Source of the DNA: Rotaria socialis
Taxonomy: Eukaryota; Rotifera; Eurotatoria; Philodinida; Philodinidae
Direction: 5' to 3'
DNA length: 64,000 bases
Assembly: GCA_905331475.1 (NCBI GenBank)
Contig: CAJNYU010004323.1
Coordinates: 56,148 to 120,147, forward strand
Made by a program: the position numbers and the translations under genes. Every line of letters starts with the position of its first letter. Position 1 is the first letter of the stretch. Shown here one piece after another: positions 51,101-63,738 of this stretch. Below the pieces are notes generated by a model. That model did no database searches and was not told the origin of the DNA. It was given only the letters and a program-made list of their open reading frames with translations.

Positions 51101-53160
51101 AGTCTCTCTCATCTGTGAATGAATATGTAACTCTCGTTCTTGTATTTATGGGTGATGCAAGTCGTTTACGTAATCCTCATTTACGCGCTGCACTAGCTGA
51201 AGCATTCGAAGCTATTCTACCAAATAAACAACATGGCGGCGGACGAACCCTAAACAGGTAGATTTGACTGAGTCGTTTTGTTTTTCTGAATAATTTTACT
51301 TTCAAATTTGATTAGTTCATTTGCCGAGGCTATTTTTATGCATCATCCGTTAATCGAACATTTGCCGCGTGTTCTTCTCGATGTATTCGTTTCAATTGAA
51401 TTAACTGGACAAGCAGTAGCATTCGAACAAAAATTTAATTATCGTCGTCCGATGTATGAAATCTTAGATTACTTTTGGAAATTTGATAAACACCGAGAAC
51501 AAGTCAAAGTTCGTCATTTGTTTTGCTTTAGATATAACCGAAACCAAAATTTATTTGGTTCTAGAAACTTACAGCCTATGCGGAAGAACATATTGATGAT
51601 GCTGAAGCTCCATTGGTCTTACGCTTTATTAATCTACTTATGAATGATGCGAATTTTCTACTAGATGAAGCATTATCGGTAATTATCGTAGAAATATTGA
51701 TGATTGAATTTTTATAGCTTTTATTTTAATTCAGCAAATGGCACGTTTAAAGGAAAATCAAGAAGCAATGGATCGTGGTGAATGGAATAGTTTACCGCAA
51801 CAACAAAGACGAGACTTAGAAAATACATTTCGGCATACCGGCCAAATAGCTCGTTTTACAAATATCATGGGTGTTAAAACGGTAAATACAATGATATATC
51901 TCTTACGCGAAGATTATTTTTATTTTTAGCTGATTATTCTTGATATGTTAACACGAAGTATTCAGTCAATATTTTGTCAACCAGCTATATGTGAAAGGCT
52001 TGCTTTAATGCTTAATTATTTTCTTCAACATTTGGTTTGCATTTTTTGATTTCCATATTGGTTTTGTTTTCATTGGCTAATTTTATAGGTTGGACCGAAG
52101 AGAGGTAATTTAAAAGTACGAAATTTAAACGAATATCAATTTGAACCTCAGAAACTGGTTGCTAAAGTAACAGACATCTATTTAAATTTCGCTCAACGTG
52201 ATGAATTTTTTGCTGCTGTTTGTAATGATGGAATGTAAGAAATATCAGAAGCAAAAAAAGAAAAACAAAACAAAAAATAACTCGAAACTATTTTTTGTTA
52301 TTTCAAGGTCGTATAATGAACAATTATTTCCGCAAGCGGTCGAAGTACTTGAACGTATTGGACATCCAAGAGAGCGAATCAATGCATTTCTTAAACTAAG
52401 TGAACATATTAAAGTAAGTAACGGATTGTGTTCATCTTTCATGGTGAAAAGATCAAGAAGTACGATTACTTAATCTATAGCATGAATGCCTTTGTATCAC
52501 ATATCCATTTCTATTTTGTTATTAGGAAGACACCGATAGAACTTTTCATTGTTAAATTCCGTAAAAATAAAATGAAGTAATCGAATACGTGAAATATCCT
52601 ATACATGTAGCCAATCAGTAACTCGTGTATATGAAAATCGATATTTATGTTCTTTGATTAGACGGGACTATACACTATCTGTTAAAATTCAGTCCCTTTT
52701 ATTTCCAAGAGTAATCAAAAACCAAAGCTGATATTGGTTAAAAAGTGGCTTCGAATAAAACAAAACAAATCCAATCTAATTTCCTATCGAGTCAGAATGC
52801 ACATTTTTAAAATGACTTTTGAATAGATTATTGCTGCACAACAAAAAGAAGATGATGTTGCATATGATGATGCACCAGACGAATATCTTGATCCTATCAC
52901 AAGTACTCTCATGATGGACCCTGTCATGTTACCGAGTTCTCGACAAATCGTTGATCGTGGAACTATTGCTCGGCACCTTCTCAGGTATAAAAAATTGATA
53001 GAATTTTTGTGGAGCCTAATTTAATATTTCTATTCAAAATAGTGATCAAACAGATCCGTTCAATCGGAATCCATTACGTATGCAAGATGTTATCCCACAA
53101 CTGGAGTTAAAACAAGCGATAGAACAATGGAAGTCGTCGCGCCAACGGCCACAGTCATAA
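48146..53160 (+). CDS. UBE4B: Ubiquitin chain elongation factor E4 (UFD2/UBE4B-like), U-box
   Basis: Long multi-exon gene, about 20 exons with mostly 50-70-bp introns; longer introns lie at about 49262-49542, 50273-50773 and 52414-52826. The start [13 protein letters not shown] opens a serine-rich N-terminus in exon 1 (48146-48544). The UFD2 core follows, with [76 protein letters not shown] sequence (ending [10 protein letters not shown]) and FLKLSEHIK. The last two exons encode the U-box: [39 protein letters not shown], ending [15 protein letters not shown]4 enzymes extend short ubiquitin chains together with E1, E2 and E3 and work with p97/CDC48 in proteasomal and ER-associated degradation. 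The terminal ELK-IEQW resembles UBE4B more than UBE4A; the A/B choice is tentative. Confidence 0.92.
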
Positions 53161-53331
53161 CGATATTTTAATTTATTGCATTATGTATTTTGTTTTTTAA
53201 TTAAAGAAAAAAAATATATAAGTTTTTGTTCAATCTACCAAAAAAAATAAAATGACCAATCGCATAAATGTATTGTCATTTTGGCATATTTTACAGATTT
53301 TTGAAATCTATTTTTCTGATCATATATATCT

Positions 53332-53929
53332 ATGGATTCACCAATTATTCGAGATGTTGCACGGTGGACGGATAGTTTTTTTAAATCAATTGGGTTAGAG
53401 TGACTTATAAAAATTATAAATAAAAATATTCCATTCTCTTTACGTAGAGTTAAACCACTTCATCCAACACCACCACCACCACCACCAGTAGTGTCAACGA
53501 AATCCATTATTTCGGGTTTAAATCTATCTCCAGTTGCGAAAAATTTTGTTCGTTGTGCTGGTTTATCGGGTACTTTGGCCATATGTCTAGGTGTCTACGG
53601 TGCTCATGTATTGAAAGATAACAATCAAGAAGAACTTAGACGTGTAAGCTTAGCACATAATTTTATTTTAGTCCTTTATGCATTTGTTTTTATTAATTTA
53701 GTTGTTTCAAATGGCACAAACATATCATCTACTTCATTCAGTAGCTTTACTTGCTCTACCATTAGTTTCTCGACCAATTTTAACCGGTTCTTTATTTCTA
53801 AGTGGTTTAGCATTTTTTTGTGGCCCAATGTATTTTCATGCTATTCGTAACGATCCAAGATTTCGTCTTGTAACACCCTACGGTGGTCTTCTTCTTATTG
53901 CTGGATGGTTATCTATTATTATATTTTGA
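53332..53929 (+). CDS. TMEM256: TMEM256/DUF423 family membrane protein, 161 aa
   Basis: Three exons, 53332-53393, 53448-53643 and 53702-53929, with in-phase junctions. After a short hydrophilic leader and a run of six to seven prolines (PTPPPPPPVV), the DUF423 core begins: RCAGLSGTLAICLGVYGAHVL, one residue over the quoting limit in full, then TYHLLHSVALLALP, GSLFLSGLAFFCGPMYFHA and TPYGGLLLIAGW. Four transmembrane helices are predicted, as expected for the family. The function is not established; homologues are small membrane proteins from bacteria to animals. The gene lies 170 bp downstream of the E4 gene in the same direction. The proline tract is outside the conserved domain. Confidence 0.85.
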
Positions 53930-54616
53930 GAAAAAAAAACGATGCATTTTAATCAACTGTATCAGTAGAAAAAAACATAGTTTGAAATAGAAAACATTTG
54001 GTATAAATAAATTTTAAGTCATGTTGTATTTATATAACAATGAAATTCTCTTCAAACATAGTCGTTCACTATAGTACACTTATATTCTTATGAATCATGA
54101 TGGTGTGTGCGCATGACATAACTAAATCGGTAACCCTCGCTACACAAGGATTAATAGCTGTACTTATTTTAAGTTCTTTTTACTATTAGAAAAAAAAGAG
54201 GTTAAATCGCGAGATCGAAATATCTACCAAAGACCTTCCTAACAAAGAACACGTATTCTCAAGGTCATTGTTCGATCCAGATATTTTCAATAAAACGTTT
54301 CCAACATTTTAAATCGATCACAGGGTACAATTTTTACAATATAGATATGCGTGTCAGCTTGCTAGTCCTATTTATAACTACAATCATGTTCACATATTAG
54401 GTTTTTATTGATGTAGGCACAATCTCTTTTTTCCTGTTAACTTTATGTCAGCACAGAAAATACTTGAAATAATATTTGTTGTTAGAAATATTCACTAGTT
54501 TATTATTAATGAGAATAGAAAGGTGAATTTATCTGCATCGATAGAAATTTAACTAAAAAACACATCGAATATCAAAGAGAGCATTTTTTATTGTTAGAAG
54601 CAAAATTTAAAAAAAA
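53930..54616. other. Intergenic spacer
   Basis: About 690 bp; no gene or clear repeat seen. Confidence 0.4.
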
Positions 54617-56242
54617 ATGGTATTAGACAAACGAGTACTGATTATTGCCAGTGGTAGTGCCATGACTTTGGCTTGCATACTCTTTATTGTTGGCAATGCT
54701 TTACCGTCGTGGTATGTAATTTAGCATTTCTTTTATGCGTTGAGTAAAAAGACAAGAGAGAACATTTTTCTCATTTTTGGTGTCTAACAGATCTGTACTG
54801 GAAAATAAAATTTACTTTGTCGAAACAGTGTTGCATTTTGATTTCCAATAATTTAGTCACAATGAAGGTGAACTTTCCTATTATCTAACAAGATTCATAA
54901 TGATCAATAAAAACGCAAAAGCATCCCTGATTCTTTTTTCAGTAAGAGATATAATTAATAGTCGTAATTTAAACAATTATGCTATTAGATTTGATTTCGT
55001 ATGATGAACAAAATTTTTCTATGAACTTTGTCGTATGATGGGCACATGAAATCGTTAATTAAGATTGATTCAAGAGAAACGTGTCTGTATACGATGGTCT
55101 ATGAATAACTAGACGATAAGAGATCTAAAAGTCACTACCGTATGCCAACCAAACTTGGTGAAGTTTTGGTGAATAATACTGACATGTTCAAAATTATTTT
55201 TGCACAAGTAATGACGTTGGTCGCCTAAACTCAAAACAGTAAGCTGGTGCTTACCTTACATATGACAAAAAGTTGAATATATCTCTATTATTGACTAAAA
55301 TTGATCATGTTGAATTAGCATATGGCAACGATTTTTTCATTTCTTATCGTGTAGTTATTTATGAACCATCCTGTATATAAAAATTCTTTCAGTTAGACGA
55401 ATACTAGCAGAAAACAGTACTAAAAGGTTCTTTGCATTGTCTCACATTAATAAAACCAAAAAGAAGATATATATTGAATTACCTTGTTGAGTGCACCTAC
55501 ACGATATTCTTTATCAGCAACTATTGAAATGAAAATTTTTGAACTCATTCTCATGAATTTAACAATCAAAATATTTCTTAAAATATACATAGTGATGGAA
55601 AAAGGAACGAGTCAATATTTACATAAATATTCATACTCTCCCAATATCGATCCCCAACTCATACAATTGCTATCGCAAAATACTAAGAGTTATTTAAAAT
55701 GAAATATGCTCGTGTTTGTTTTTAGGAGCTCAGCAAAACTTGATTCAGCACAGATTAATTTACTATACAACATGTTAACACAGTATGATATTTCAGTGAA
55801 AGATCAAACAACATCAGATGAAACTCAAGTGACGATTGGTCTATGGCGAGGTTGTGCTTCAATCCTACAGTTAACGGCATGCAGTAATCTTCTCTCGTCG
55901 TGCACGTTACGAAATGGCGAATCATTGCCTTTATGCCAGAAAATGATGGCGGCACGAGCATTTGTCACCATCGCTTGTATTATATCAGGAGCATCAGCCG
56001 TATGTCTCTTCGCATATATACTACAAAGTATAAATAAGTATCAGAAGGTGCTTATCATAAGCAAGATTCTTACATTTAGTTCTTTAGTAACGGGTGTTAT
56101 TGGTATTGCATTAGGTATCGTTTTTGCTACTGATAATGGCGGACTTCCGATAAAGAAATCGGTGAGTGTGGGCGCGATATTAACTATACTGGCTGTGGCT
56201 ATGAATTTGATTGGTGCTGTTTTATCACTGCTAGTTCGCTAA
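54617..56242 (+). CDS. Claudin/PMP22-like tetraspan membrane protein, 203 aa
   Basis: Two exons, 54617-54711 and 55726-56242, separated by a 1,014-bp intron; phases match at a tryptophan codon (PSW-SSAK). The first helix is VLIIASGSAMTLACILFIVG. An extracellular loop follows with the claudin-like spacing W (end of exon 1), GLWRGC, and CSNLLSSC. Helices 2-4 are AFVTIACIISGASAVCLFAY, ILTFSSLVTGVIGIALGIVF and a C-terminal ILTILAVAMNLIGAVLSLLV. The W...GLW...C...C pattern and four-helix topology place it in the broad claudin/PMP22/EMP/calcium-channel-gamma group. The precise subfamily is unclear. It presumably acts in the plasma membrane, in adhesion or junctions. Confidence 0.75.
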
Positions 56243-58048
56243 GAACATTCAATTTACAAATATTTTCAAATTACATGTAAATTCGCTTTTGCTGACTCTT
56301 CTTGCTTAACTGCTTATACATGAATAAAATGTTTTTGAAATAACCACTAGCAGGCTTAAAACACGCAGCGCAATGAGAAATTCTAAAAGATGTCGTTTAT
56401 ATTTAGAATGGCACTTGTGTATTGAATGAATTGAAACTCATTGTTTAGAAAAACTCAATCTATTATTAGGAAAGATAGTCAAAGACTAGATGACTCTGCA
56501 TAATAGAGAACCATAAGATATACATCGCTACTACCGTGATGTAACGGGACAAAAAGTATTCAAACATAAACTTTTCCTTTCTAGTTATTGTGTCGATATT
56601 GATGGCACGCTTCGATGATTCTCCTTCCTCCTCATTCTATTCTCTTTCCATTTGTTCTAATATCTCTCTCTCCTGTCTTTCTCCTATATATACGTGTGTT
56701 ATGTATAAAGTTGTTACCCTCTGGATATGTGAAGAAGCGAATAAATATCATTTCCGAGAGTGGCGAGAAGCTACTCCACCTCTATCCAATTTGTATTTAC
56801 GTATCAACCCCAACCAGAGACATATTGATTGTTACAGTTATCTGTTCAATTCTATTATTTTTATGACGGCTCTTGCTTAGCTTACTATGATGTAGAACAA
56901 ACGGCAGATGTGTGGGCATTATTAGCAGTCTTATACCACATACCTTATCTTAAATGTGAAGCTGAAAATTTTATAGAAGGAATATGATTATGACTTCACT
57001 AGTCAGCTGTACAATTAAAAAAGGCTTGAAAATGCAAAGACTTCGTCTACGAATTTAAAAACTATAGTTTGATAGATTTTGAAGAGGTTTGATAATCAAT
57101 GCTAGACGGTTTTTGGAATTTATAGGGACTACTGCCAGTATTTGTTGAGTTAACATTTCTTTGATATAAAAAATCAATATAAAATACTATTTGCTTTGCC
57201 AGTCGCTTAATCATTTTACTCTTGATATTAAAGTGAAATCACACAGTAGATGTTTTTAATTAAAATCCGTTACATAAAATGATTCACACCTATTTTAACA
57301 GAGTGGTGATCAATTTCAATTCTGAAAAATTAGTCGATTATATTGAGCGTGCGCCTTATGGTTATGGCTACTGTTTGTGTGCGTTTAAGTCATTATTCTG
57401 TTGGTGAAATTTTGCTAACTTAGTTTTTGTTAAAGGAGAAGTCGAAGTTCAATTAAAAACCTTTTAACACAAGTTTCTCTATATTCTGTGGGTATATATA
57501 ACAAGTAACGTTCATCGACATCGAAAGTCGATTCACTGGGCCCCAGACTGACAATGATGAGGAAAACAAATGCATGGACATGACAGAAAATCGATTGTTT
57601 GTGCCAGCAGCGGGTGATGGTACTTTCAAACAGACCTGTAAAGGGAGTGGGAAAAAATGAAACTGAGATAAGAATTAGCCTAAAATTAAAGGTCTCCAGT
57701 AAAAGCACTGAAAGTGAAGACGAAAGACGGACAAAATGGGACTCAAAGGTCCTTAAGGAGGGAAGAGGCTGAATCATACCTAGCCACAAAAATATATGGT
57801 TCAGAAATTTCGTGATGGTTAGCTCAAAGTTCCGTAGAGGGATCAGCTCGTCCACTCCACTGAACCCATCTCCAGATCGGACTGTTTCACGTAACCATGT
57901 CATGCATCCGCCCATGATTTGCGTCATAAAAATGGTCATTTGTACCATGAGAATTGGTCGTTTGTGTCATTGTTACAGATAGACACAGGTGAATTACGGC
58001 TTCTAGGCCCTATCCTGTCAGTCTAAGGAATATTCATACACCGTGAAA
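56243..58048. other. Intergenic; one GC-richer block of unknown nature
   Basis: No supported gene. The block 57530-57960 is less AT-rich than its surroundings and holds a 172-codon open frame on the minus strand (57948-57430), which has no recognisable domain and an unusual composition; it could be a transposon or gene remnant. Confidence 0.35.
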
Positions 58049-58900
58049 TCACAACCGTGTGTACTTCATTACTTTGTCATCTAAAAGGTCCACATACAAA
58101 TTGAGGTTCCAGTCAAATGCAACATCGTTTGGTACCGTGGGAGCAACTGGAGGGCTATTTCCTTTAACTACAGAAATACCCACGATTGAACCAGCACACA
58201 ACATTACTACTCGATTATTAAGTTTGTCGGCAACATACAGATTATTATACGGATCGTTAGCAAGATCATGCGGTTCTTGGAGAGTAGCTGTAGAAGTATT
58301 GACTTCTTTAAGAATTAAACTCGGTACTGATTGACCAAACGACCGCAAATACATTCAACCGTTTTGCTTATCACTAAAGTAAAATGCATCTGTTGAATTC
58401 GGAGCAAATATCATTACAACTACTTCGTCACTATATAGATTACTAATCATAAGAAAATCCATTGTTGCACTGCAAGGCCATTTCATCAAGAGTTCATTTT
58501 TTGAATCAACGACATAAATATTCAAATCATCATCATCAATTATATCTATTGATTCATGAAGCTCATTATTTTCATTTCCTGAAGTACTACTTCCAGCAAC
58601 TGTGGTTCCAAAAAATGAAGTGAGAACAAAACGTAAGACTATATTAGTGGCACGGATGGCAACATACACGCTTCCAAACTTGTCAAAAGTAAGATGCCCT
58701 GGGCGTGGAAGTGCAGTTCCACCTGTATCAGCAACTTCAATCCATCGCAGGACGCGATCATTCTCGTTGTCACAAATATAGAGTGTGTTGTTCTCATCGA
58801 TAAACAAGCATTCAGCTTTATCAAATTGAGTAGCGGTAGCACCTTTTAAACTACCTGCCACTAGCTCACTCGTTTGATTCCAACGGAGTTGATTACCTAA
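58049..58900 (-). pseudogene. NHL-repeat protein gene with in-frame TGA
   Basis: From an acceptor near 58900 the minus strand reads GNQLRWNQTSELVAGSLKG and continues through NHL-type beta-propeller blades: FIDENNTLYICDNENDRVLRW, just over the quoting limit, YVAIRATNIVLRF, then LNIYVVDSKNELLMKW. A TGA at 58357-58355 stops the frame after SDKQNG, but the same frame then goes on without shift for 101 codons with two more blades (HDLANDPYNNLYVADKLNNR, VPNDVAFDWNLNLYV) to the stop at 58049. An upstream segment on the same strand (to about 59206) may be the 5' exon, but I could not fix its splice donor. NHL proteins of this form are common secreted or surface proteins in bdelloids. One nonsense change is the simplest reading. 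Confidence 0.6.
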
Positions 58901-59206
58901 AGTTAAAATTCATTGAATGTATTCAATCGTTTCAGTATAAAGTAACTGACATGAATCGTATGGAATGGTAGTTGTTGTGCCAGAAAAATTAAAATCGTTG
59001 AGAAGAATTACCATGCGGCTCAGTGAACTTTTTCTGGTGAGAACTAGACAAATCTGAAGTACTGAAGCAGTACATGTGGACTCTATTGAATGATCCAGAA
59101 CAAGATTTAAACTGAAACTCTTACAATTCGATGACTTTTTCATAGCATGTGTGTATAATAATGAATTATGTTTCTTATTGCTTGACATTAAAGAGCATGA
59201 ATACAC

Positions 59207-61686
59207 TGTGAAATTAGTCTCTAGAAATCTTCAGAAAAATTATCAACATATATTTTGTTACTTCATCAGGAAATATACATTTATTCTGTTCTGATAATCA
59301 ATGTGAGAAAAACGAAGTTCCTGTAAAATGCACAAAATAATTACTTCATATAGTGGTCATATCTGTTGTTACGAATCGATCGACGTAAGGCAACTATCGA
59401 CAATAGAATGTACTATTCATATTATCTCAGGTCGTTCTTTTCTGCAATCGGATCCAATCGGATCTTACATGAAAACCGACAAGAACCAACAGATTCCGTC
59501 GGAATCTGATACTATCCGATTTTATCCTACTCTGGGATCCGATGCGCCAAAAGATCCTGCTATAGTCAAGCTCTAAAAAGCTTTTTTACATGTCAACTCT
59601 GCCCGTCGTTAAGTTAAAGTAATCAAATAAAAAATCGTTAAAAGAAGTAACATCCTTTGATAGTAGTGCTTTGAAAACAATATATCGTCAACATGACAAT
59701 GTACTTGCTGAAATTTGTTCTTATATTTCAGTAAACAAGCCAACGCATTGCTCTAGAAAAATACTCACATTAGGTACATATACATTCTAATGTGCGAGAA
59801 TAGGCACAATATGATGAAATATTATATTGTTCGGTAATATACAAGTAGACTGCCTTTGGTTCTCATTGTTGATTGTCGCTGTCTGTTTGTCATTCTCGTC
59901 CGATTCTTTACTTCGAAAGCGACAAAAAAACAAATAACTTACTTCAATTGACGGCCCATATTTTTATGACACTATGCTAAAGGAAAAATCCATTTCAAGT
60001 ATGAATAATAATACAATGAAATTTGTTGTTAATCCACATGTTTTTTAAAGCATATTCTTATATTTTGATTGGAGATGTTTCACTATCCAACATACTTTCA
60101 GTGAGAAATTCAATAAGATATTTCTATGTTAACCTTCATAGATGTTACAAGACTAACATTTTTATTTTTATTTATGATGTTTAATGTACTCATATATATG
60201 CCTAGATTTAGTTTCAATCCGCTATATTGAGATCCTTTATTTGAAATATAACATAGAGCCATTTATTTTAGTATGTATTTTCTTCCCAAATTCAATAATC
60301 ATGTGGAACTTGATAAATGGTCGATATTATTTATATGCGAAAATCGTATTTCAGAAGTATTTTATTTGAATCAACAAGAGCCGAGTCAGCAATGGTTAAG
60401 GAAGTCACTTGTAAAACAGAAAGTTTTTGATTGTTGTTTACGATGTTCTCTTAGTGGAAAGCTTAAATGGCAATCGTTTCGAACAAGTTGAAGTAAAATT
60501 TTAGTATATCTTGGAAAACTCTGTACTCACTTGTTTGTATTAGGACAAATGATGAGTCTAATAAACGTTTTGGAATACTAAGCTCAACAATCAACACTTG
60601 ATGCACTTCAAGGAAGCAATTCAAATGATCTGTGATCGAATATTTCTCCTCTATATTAATCTAGTGTTGATCGATATGTAGTAGCATTCGACAAAATTCG
60701 GGTCAACCATCTTCAAGAACATCAGATACACAATATTGGATGTTTTTATATTGCACGTGTAGCATGATTATGAAATTTTTAGAACTAGAATTATCTTTTC
60801 CTTGAAGTAATTTTTTTATGCAGCAAAACTTGAATGTTCATTAGTGCACCTTGACTGCTTATATTAGATACCCAGTGATTAGTGATGACGAATTGGATTG
60901 CACTTCTTTAACAATCACATTTAGGATACTTTATAAAAATCTGTCCATTACAATTATTCTATTGTTAAACTAGAAAATTCAAAACTCCACCTTTCTCTCA
61001 TCATATCGCTTAAAAGCATACACAGACGAACACAATATTTGAAATCTATCGTCTTGAGAGCGCACTCTGCTTTTCAATAGGTCTACGGATACAAGTATCT
61101 GTGATACTCTCCTCATCATCGAGTTATTCACTACGCTATAACACAAAGTCTCAGTCACCGTGAACCATAGTCACAGATATCTATTCGCGACGAATTGATG
61201 AAAACTTCAAAAAATATATGTTACCATCTAAATTTAATCAAACCATCGTTGATTTTCAATTATTCATATTGAAAACTGAAACTTCAGTTGATACTATTAA
61301 CTTGAAAGGTATCCTAGCCATCGCTATGTTTGTTAATGCTGAATCAGTATAAACTTCAAACTCACACTCACACCCACACTCATATATTAGGATTAATTAA
61401 AAATTCTCTGGATTTTAATGATTCGACTGTCGTCAAACCTGTGTTCCTAACTGAACAGTGTATTGACGGGAAAATTTAGATGTTTTTATATCATATATAC
61501 AATTTTAGAAGGAAAAACATTTTACATTATTGCAAGTCAATATTCTTGTGACAAATCAGTATTGAATTATAGGCTAGTATTTTTCATGACTATCAATTAA
61601 TTAGAGATAGAAAATAAATTAAAACTATATCAAAAATATGTATACATAGAAAAAGATGAATAATCTATTTAGTTTAGTTGAACATA
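59207..61686. other. Intergenic, no gene seen
   Basis: AT-rich. A small block at 59448-59540 carries repeated GGATCC/CGGATC/TCGGAATCTGA words, similar to the GGATCCTG cluster near 22800. A CACACTCACACCCACACTCA stretch lies at 61362-61381. Confidence 0.4.
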
Positions 61687-63738
61687 TTAGTAAATACGAG
61701 CATATTGCTCGCAGAGTGCTTTTTCAGTGAGTTCACGAGTTATTTTTAGCTCATGTGTTTTCATTGCTAAATATGTATCGATCAGGGACTTTGGTAATTC
61801 TTGGATGAAATCGTTATCGTTCGTTAGCATGTTTAAAGCATCAAAGAGATTCGATGGTAAACTAGTGATACTACGATTTTTGCGCTCATCGTCACTCAAT
61901 TCATGAGGATCAATGTCGGTTACTGCTTTTAAGCTCAATTTTTGTTGAATACCAAGCCTGCCAGCAATTAGTATGGCAGCCAAACTCAAATGTGGACTAG
62001 CCGTAGCATCTAATGGACGATACTCTAAATTGTATTGATCAGCAATCGATCGATATCCAAGACTCACAGTAGGACAAATACGTATGGCGGCTTCCCGATT
62101 TCGATAGCCCAGACACGCATAAGCCGAGCTCCAGTGATGTGGCTTTAATCGCATGTAAGAAACTGGCGTCGGTGCAGTGAGTGCACACAGTGCAGGTAAA
62201 TGATGCAGTACACCAGCTGCCCAATGCTCGCCAAGTTCCGACAAATCATAACGACGCCCCTTTTCATACATTATTGACTTTCCATCAAGATCTTGAATAC
62301 TTAGATGCAAATGCACACCACTGCTAGTTGCACCGACATGTGGCTGTGGTGAAAAACTTGCATGTAAGCTCATTTGCCGAGCTATGTCACGTGTAATTTC
62401 CCGTACATTAACAGCACGATCAGCAGCGGCAACTCCATCAGTAGGTCGACAAGTAATTTCGTACTGATTGCGACCATATTCAGGCAGAAACATTTCTGGT
62501 TCGATATCTGCTGATTGTAGGGCAGCAACTAACCATTCAGCAAAGTCAGCCACATGACGATGAGCTCTTAACGAGAATGCTGGTAAATCACTCATAGACT
62601 GTCGTCCAATCAAGATAAATTCATGTTCAAAAGCTGCTTTAATTTTCATACCAAGCAAATCATGGTACCGTTGAATTTCTTGTCGAAGTAGTCGACGTGG
62701 GCAGCTGTCCCAACCTTTACCATCGGTTTCGATAATGTCAGAGTGAATAAAGTCAAGTATCGGTGCTTTTGAGTCTGGTCCATTCTTGATTCGAACTCGA
62801 CTAATGCGATCAGGTAACAAACGTAGATCACCATGTGAACCCCATGGATTTGAATCAGCAATGATGTCTTGTGGCGTCAGAGCACTGTTTGCAGGTACCC
62901 AGCCACATCCAGTACTCCAATAGTCATCGATACATTCTGTTGGTACTGCTCGACCACGTGTAATTCCAGTAAGATCGGTGGTGACTATCATTGTCAGTTT
63001 GGTTGGTTGAAGTGACGAAGAAATAGATAATGATAAATTCTTCTGTTGACCATTATTATACTGCTTTTTATCTGTGAAAAAATCACGATTATTTATATTT
63101 GATTTGCTTCGCATCGCACAAGTTTACATACGTTGAACTTCTTGTACAAACTCAGCTGTAGTCATAATACGACAGTAACCACCAAAAGCACGTAAAGCAT
63201 TTTCATGACGTTCTTGAGTATGAGTTGTGCACGCATCTGAAATGCAAATGACTTGATAACCTTTGTCAGCAGCGTCGCGTACAGCCATATCGACACATTG
63301 ATCTGTTAAGAAGCCCACAATCACAAGAAATTCAACATCAAGATTTCTCAATACATAGTCAATATTAGTAGAATTGAATACACCAGAGCTTGTCTTCTTC
63401 AGCCAAATATCATCTTCTCGAGGTGCAACACTGCTAATAACATTAGCTTCAAATGATCCTTTTGGAATAAAGATATTTGATAACTTATGATCAAGACTTC
63501 GATCTCGACCATTCCGAGTGAGACTTTCAATAGTGGTATACATAATTTCGATACCCAATTGGCGTCCTATTTCCAGCAGGTGAATCATATTTGGTATGCA
63601 AATTTCAGTTATTTGCTGATAGTACCAGGGTGTTTTCTGTTGATGTTCCATACTTATTTCACTATTTTGTACATCAACCAACAAGATAGCAGTTTTATGT
63701 GGAAGTATTGGTGTCAATCTTGTTTGATACATAGCCAT
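61687..63738 (-). CDS. Isochorismatase-like hydrolase fused by splicing to a glutamine-synthetase-like ligase, 663 aa
   Basis: Exon 1 63738-63132, intron 63131-63072 (60 bp, GTATGT...TTTTTTCACAG), exon 2 63071-61687; 1,992 nt, exactly 664 codons. Without splicing the two parts are separate frames (63738-63124, 204 aa; 63114-61687, 475 aa) 9 bp apart. The N-terminal domain is an isochorismatase-family cysteine hydrolase with the triad D22 (LLVDVQN), K115 (KKTSSGVF) and C148 in GFLTDQC. A linker rich in S, Q and N follows (HKKQYNNGQQKNLSLSISSS). The C-terminal domain has glutamine-synthetase features: DLTGITRGRAVP, FEHEF, SSGVHLHLS, GYRNREAAIRI and EYRPLDATASPHLSLAAIL. It resembles bacterial GlnA-like/PuuA-type gamma-glutamyl ligases, not animal GS. 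Its bacterial look and lack of other introns suggest horizontal acquisition. Substrates are unknown. Confidence 0.85.

Noticed and set aside
57430..57948. 172-codon frame on the minus strand
   Set aside because: No recognisable domain, no splice context, unusual composition (runs of F, L, S, T); treated as a possible remnant only.
63115..63123. True two-gene polycistronic operon with a 9-bp gap
   Set aside because: Possible in animals with spliced-leader trans-splicing, but the in-frame 60-bp intron with consensus ends explains the layout better. Kept only as the alternative.
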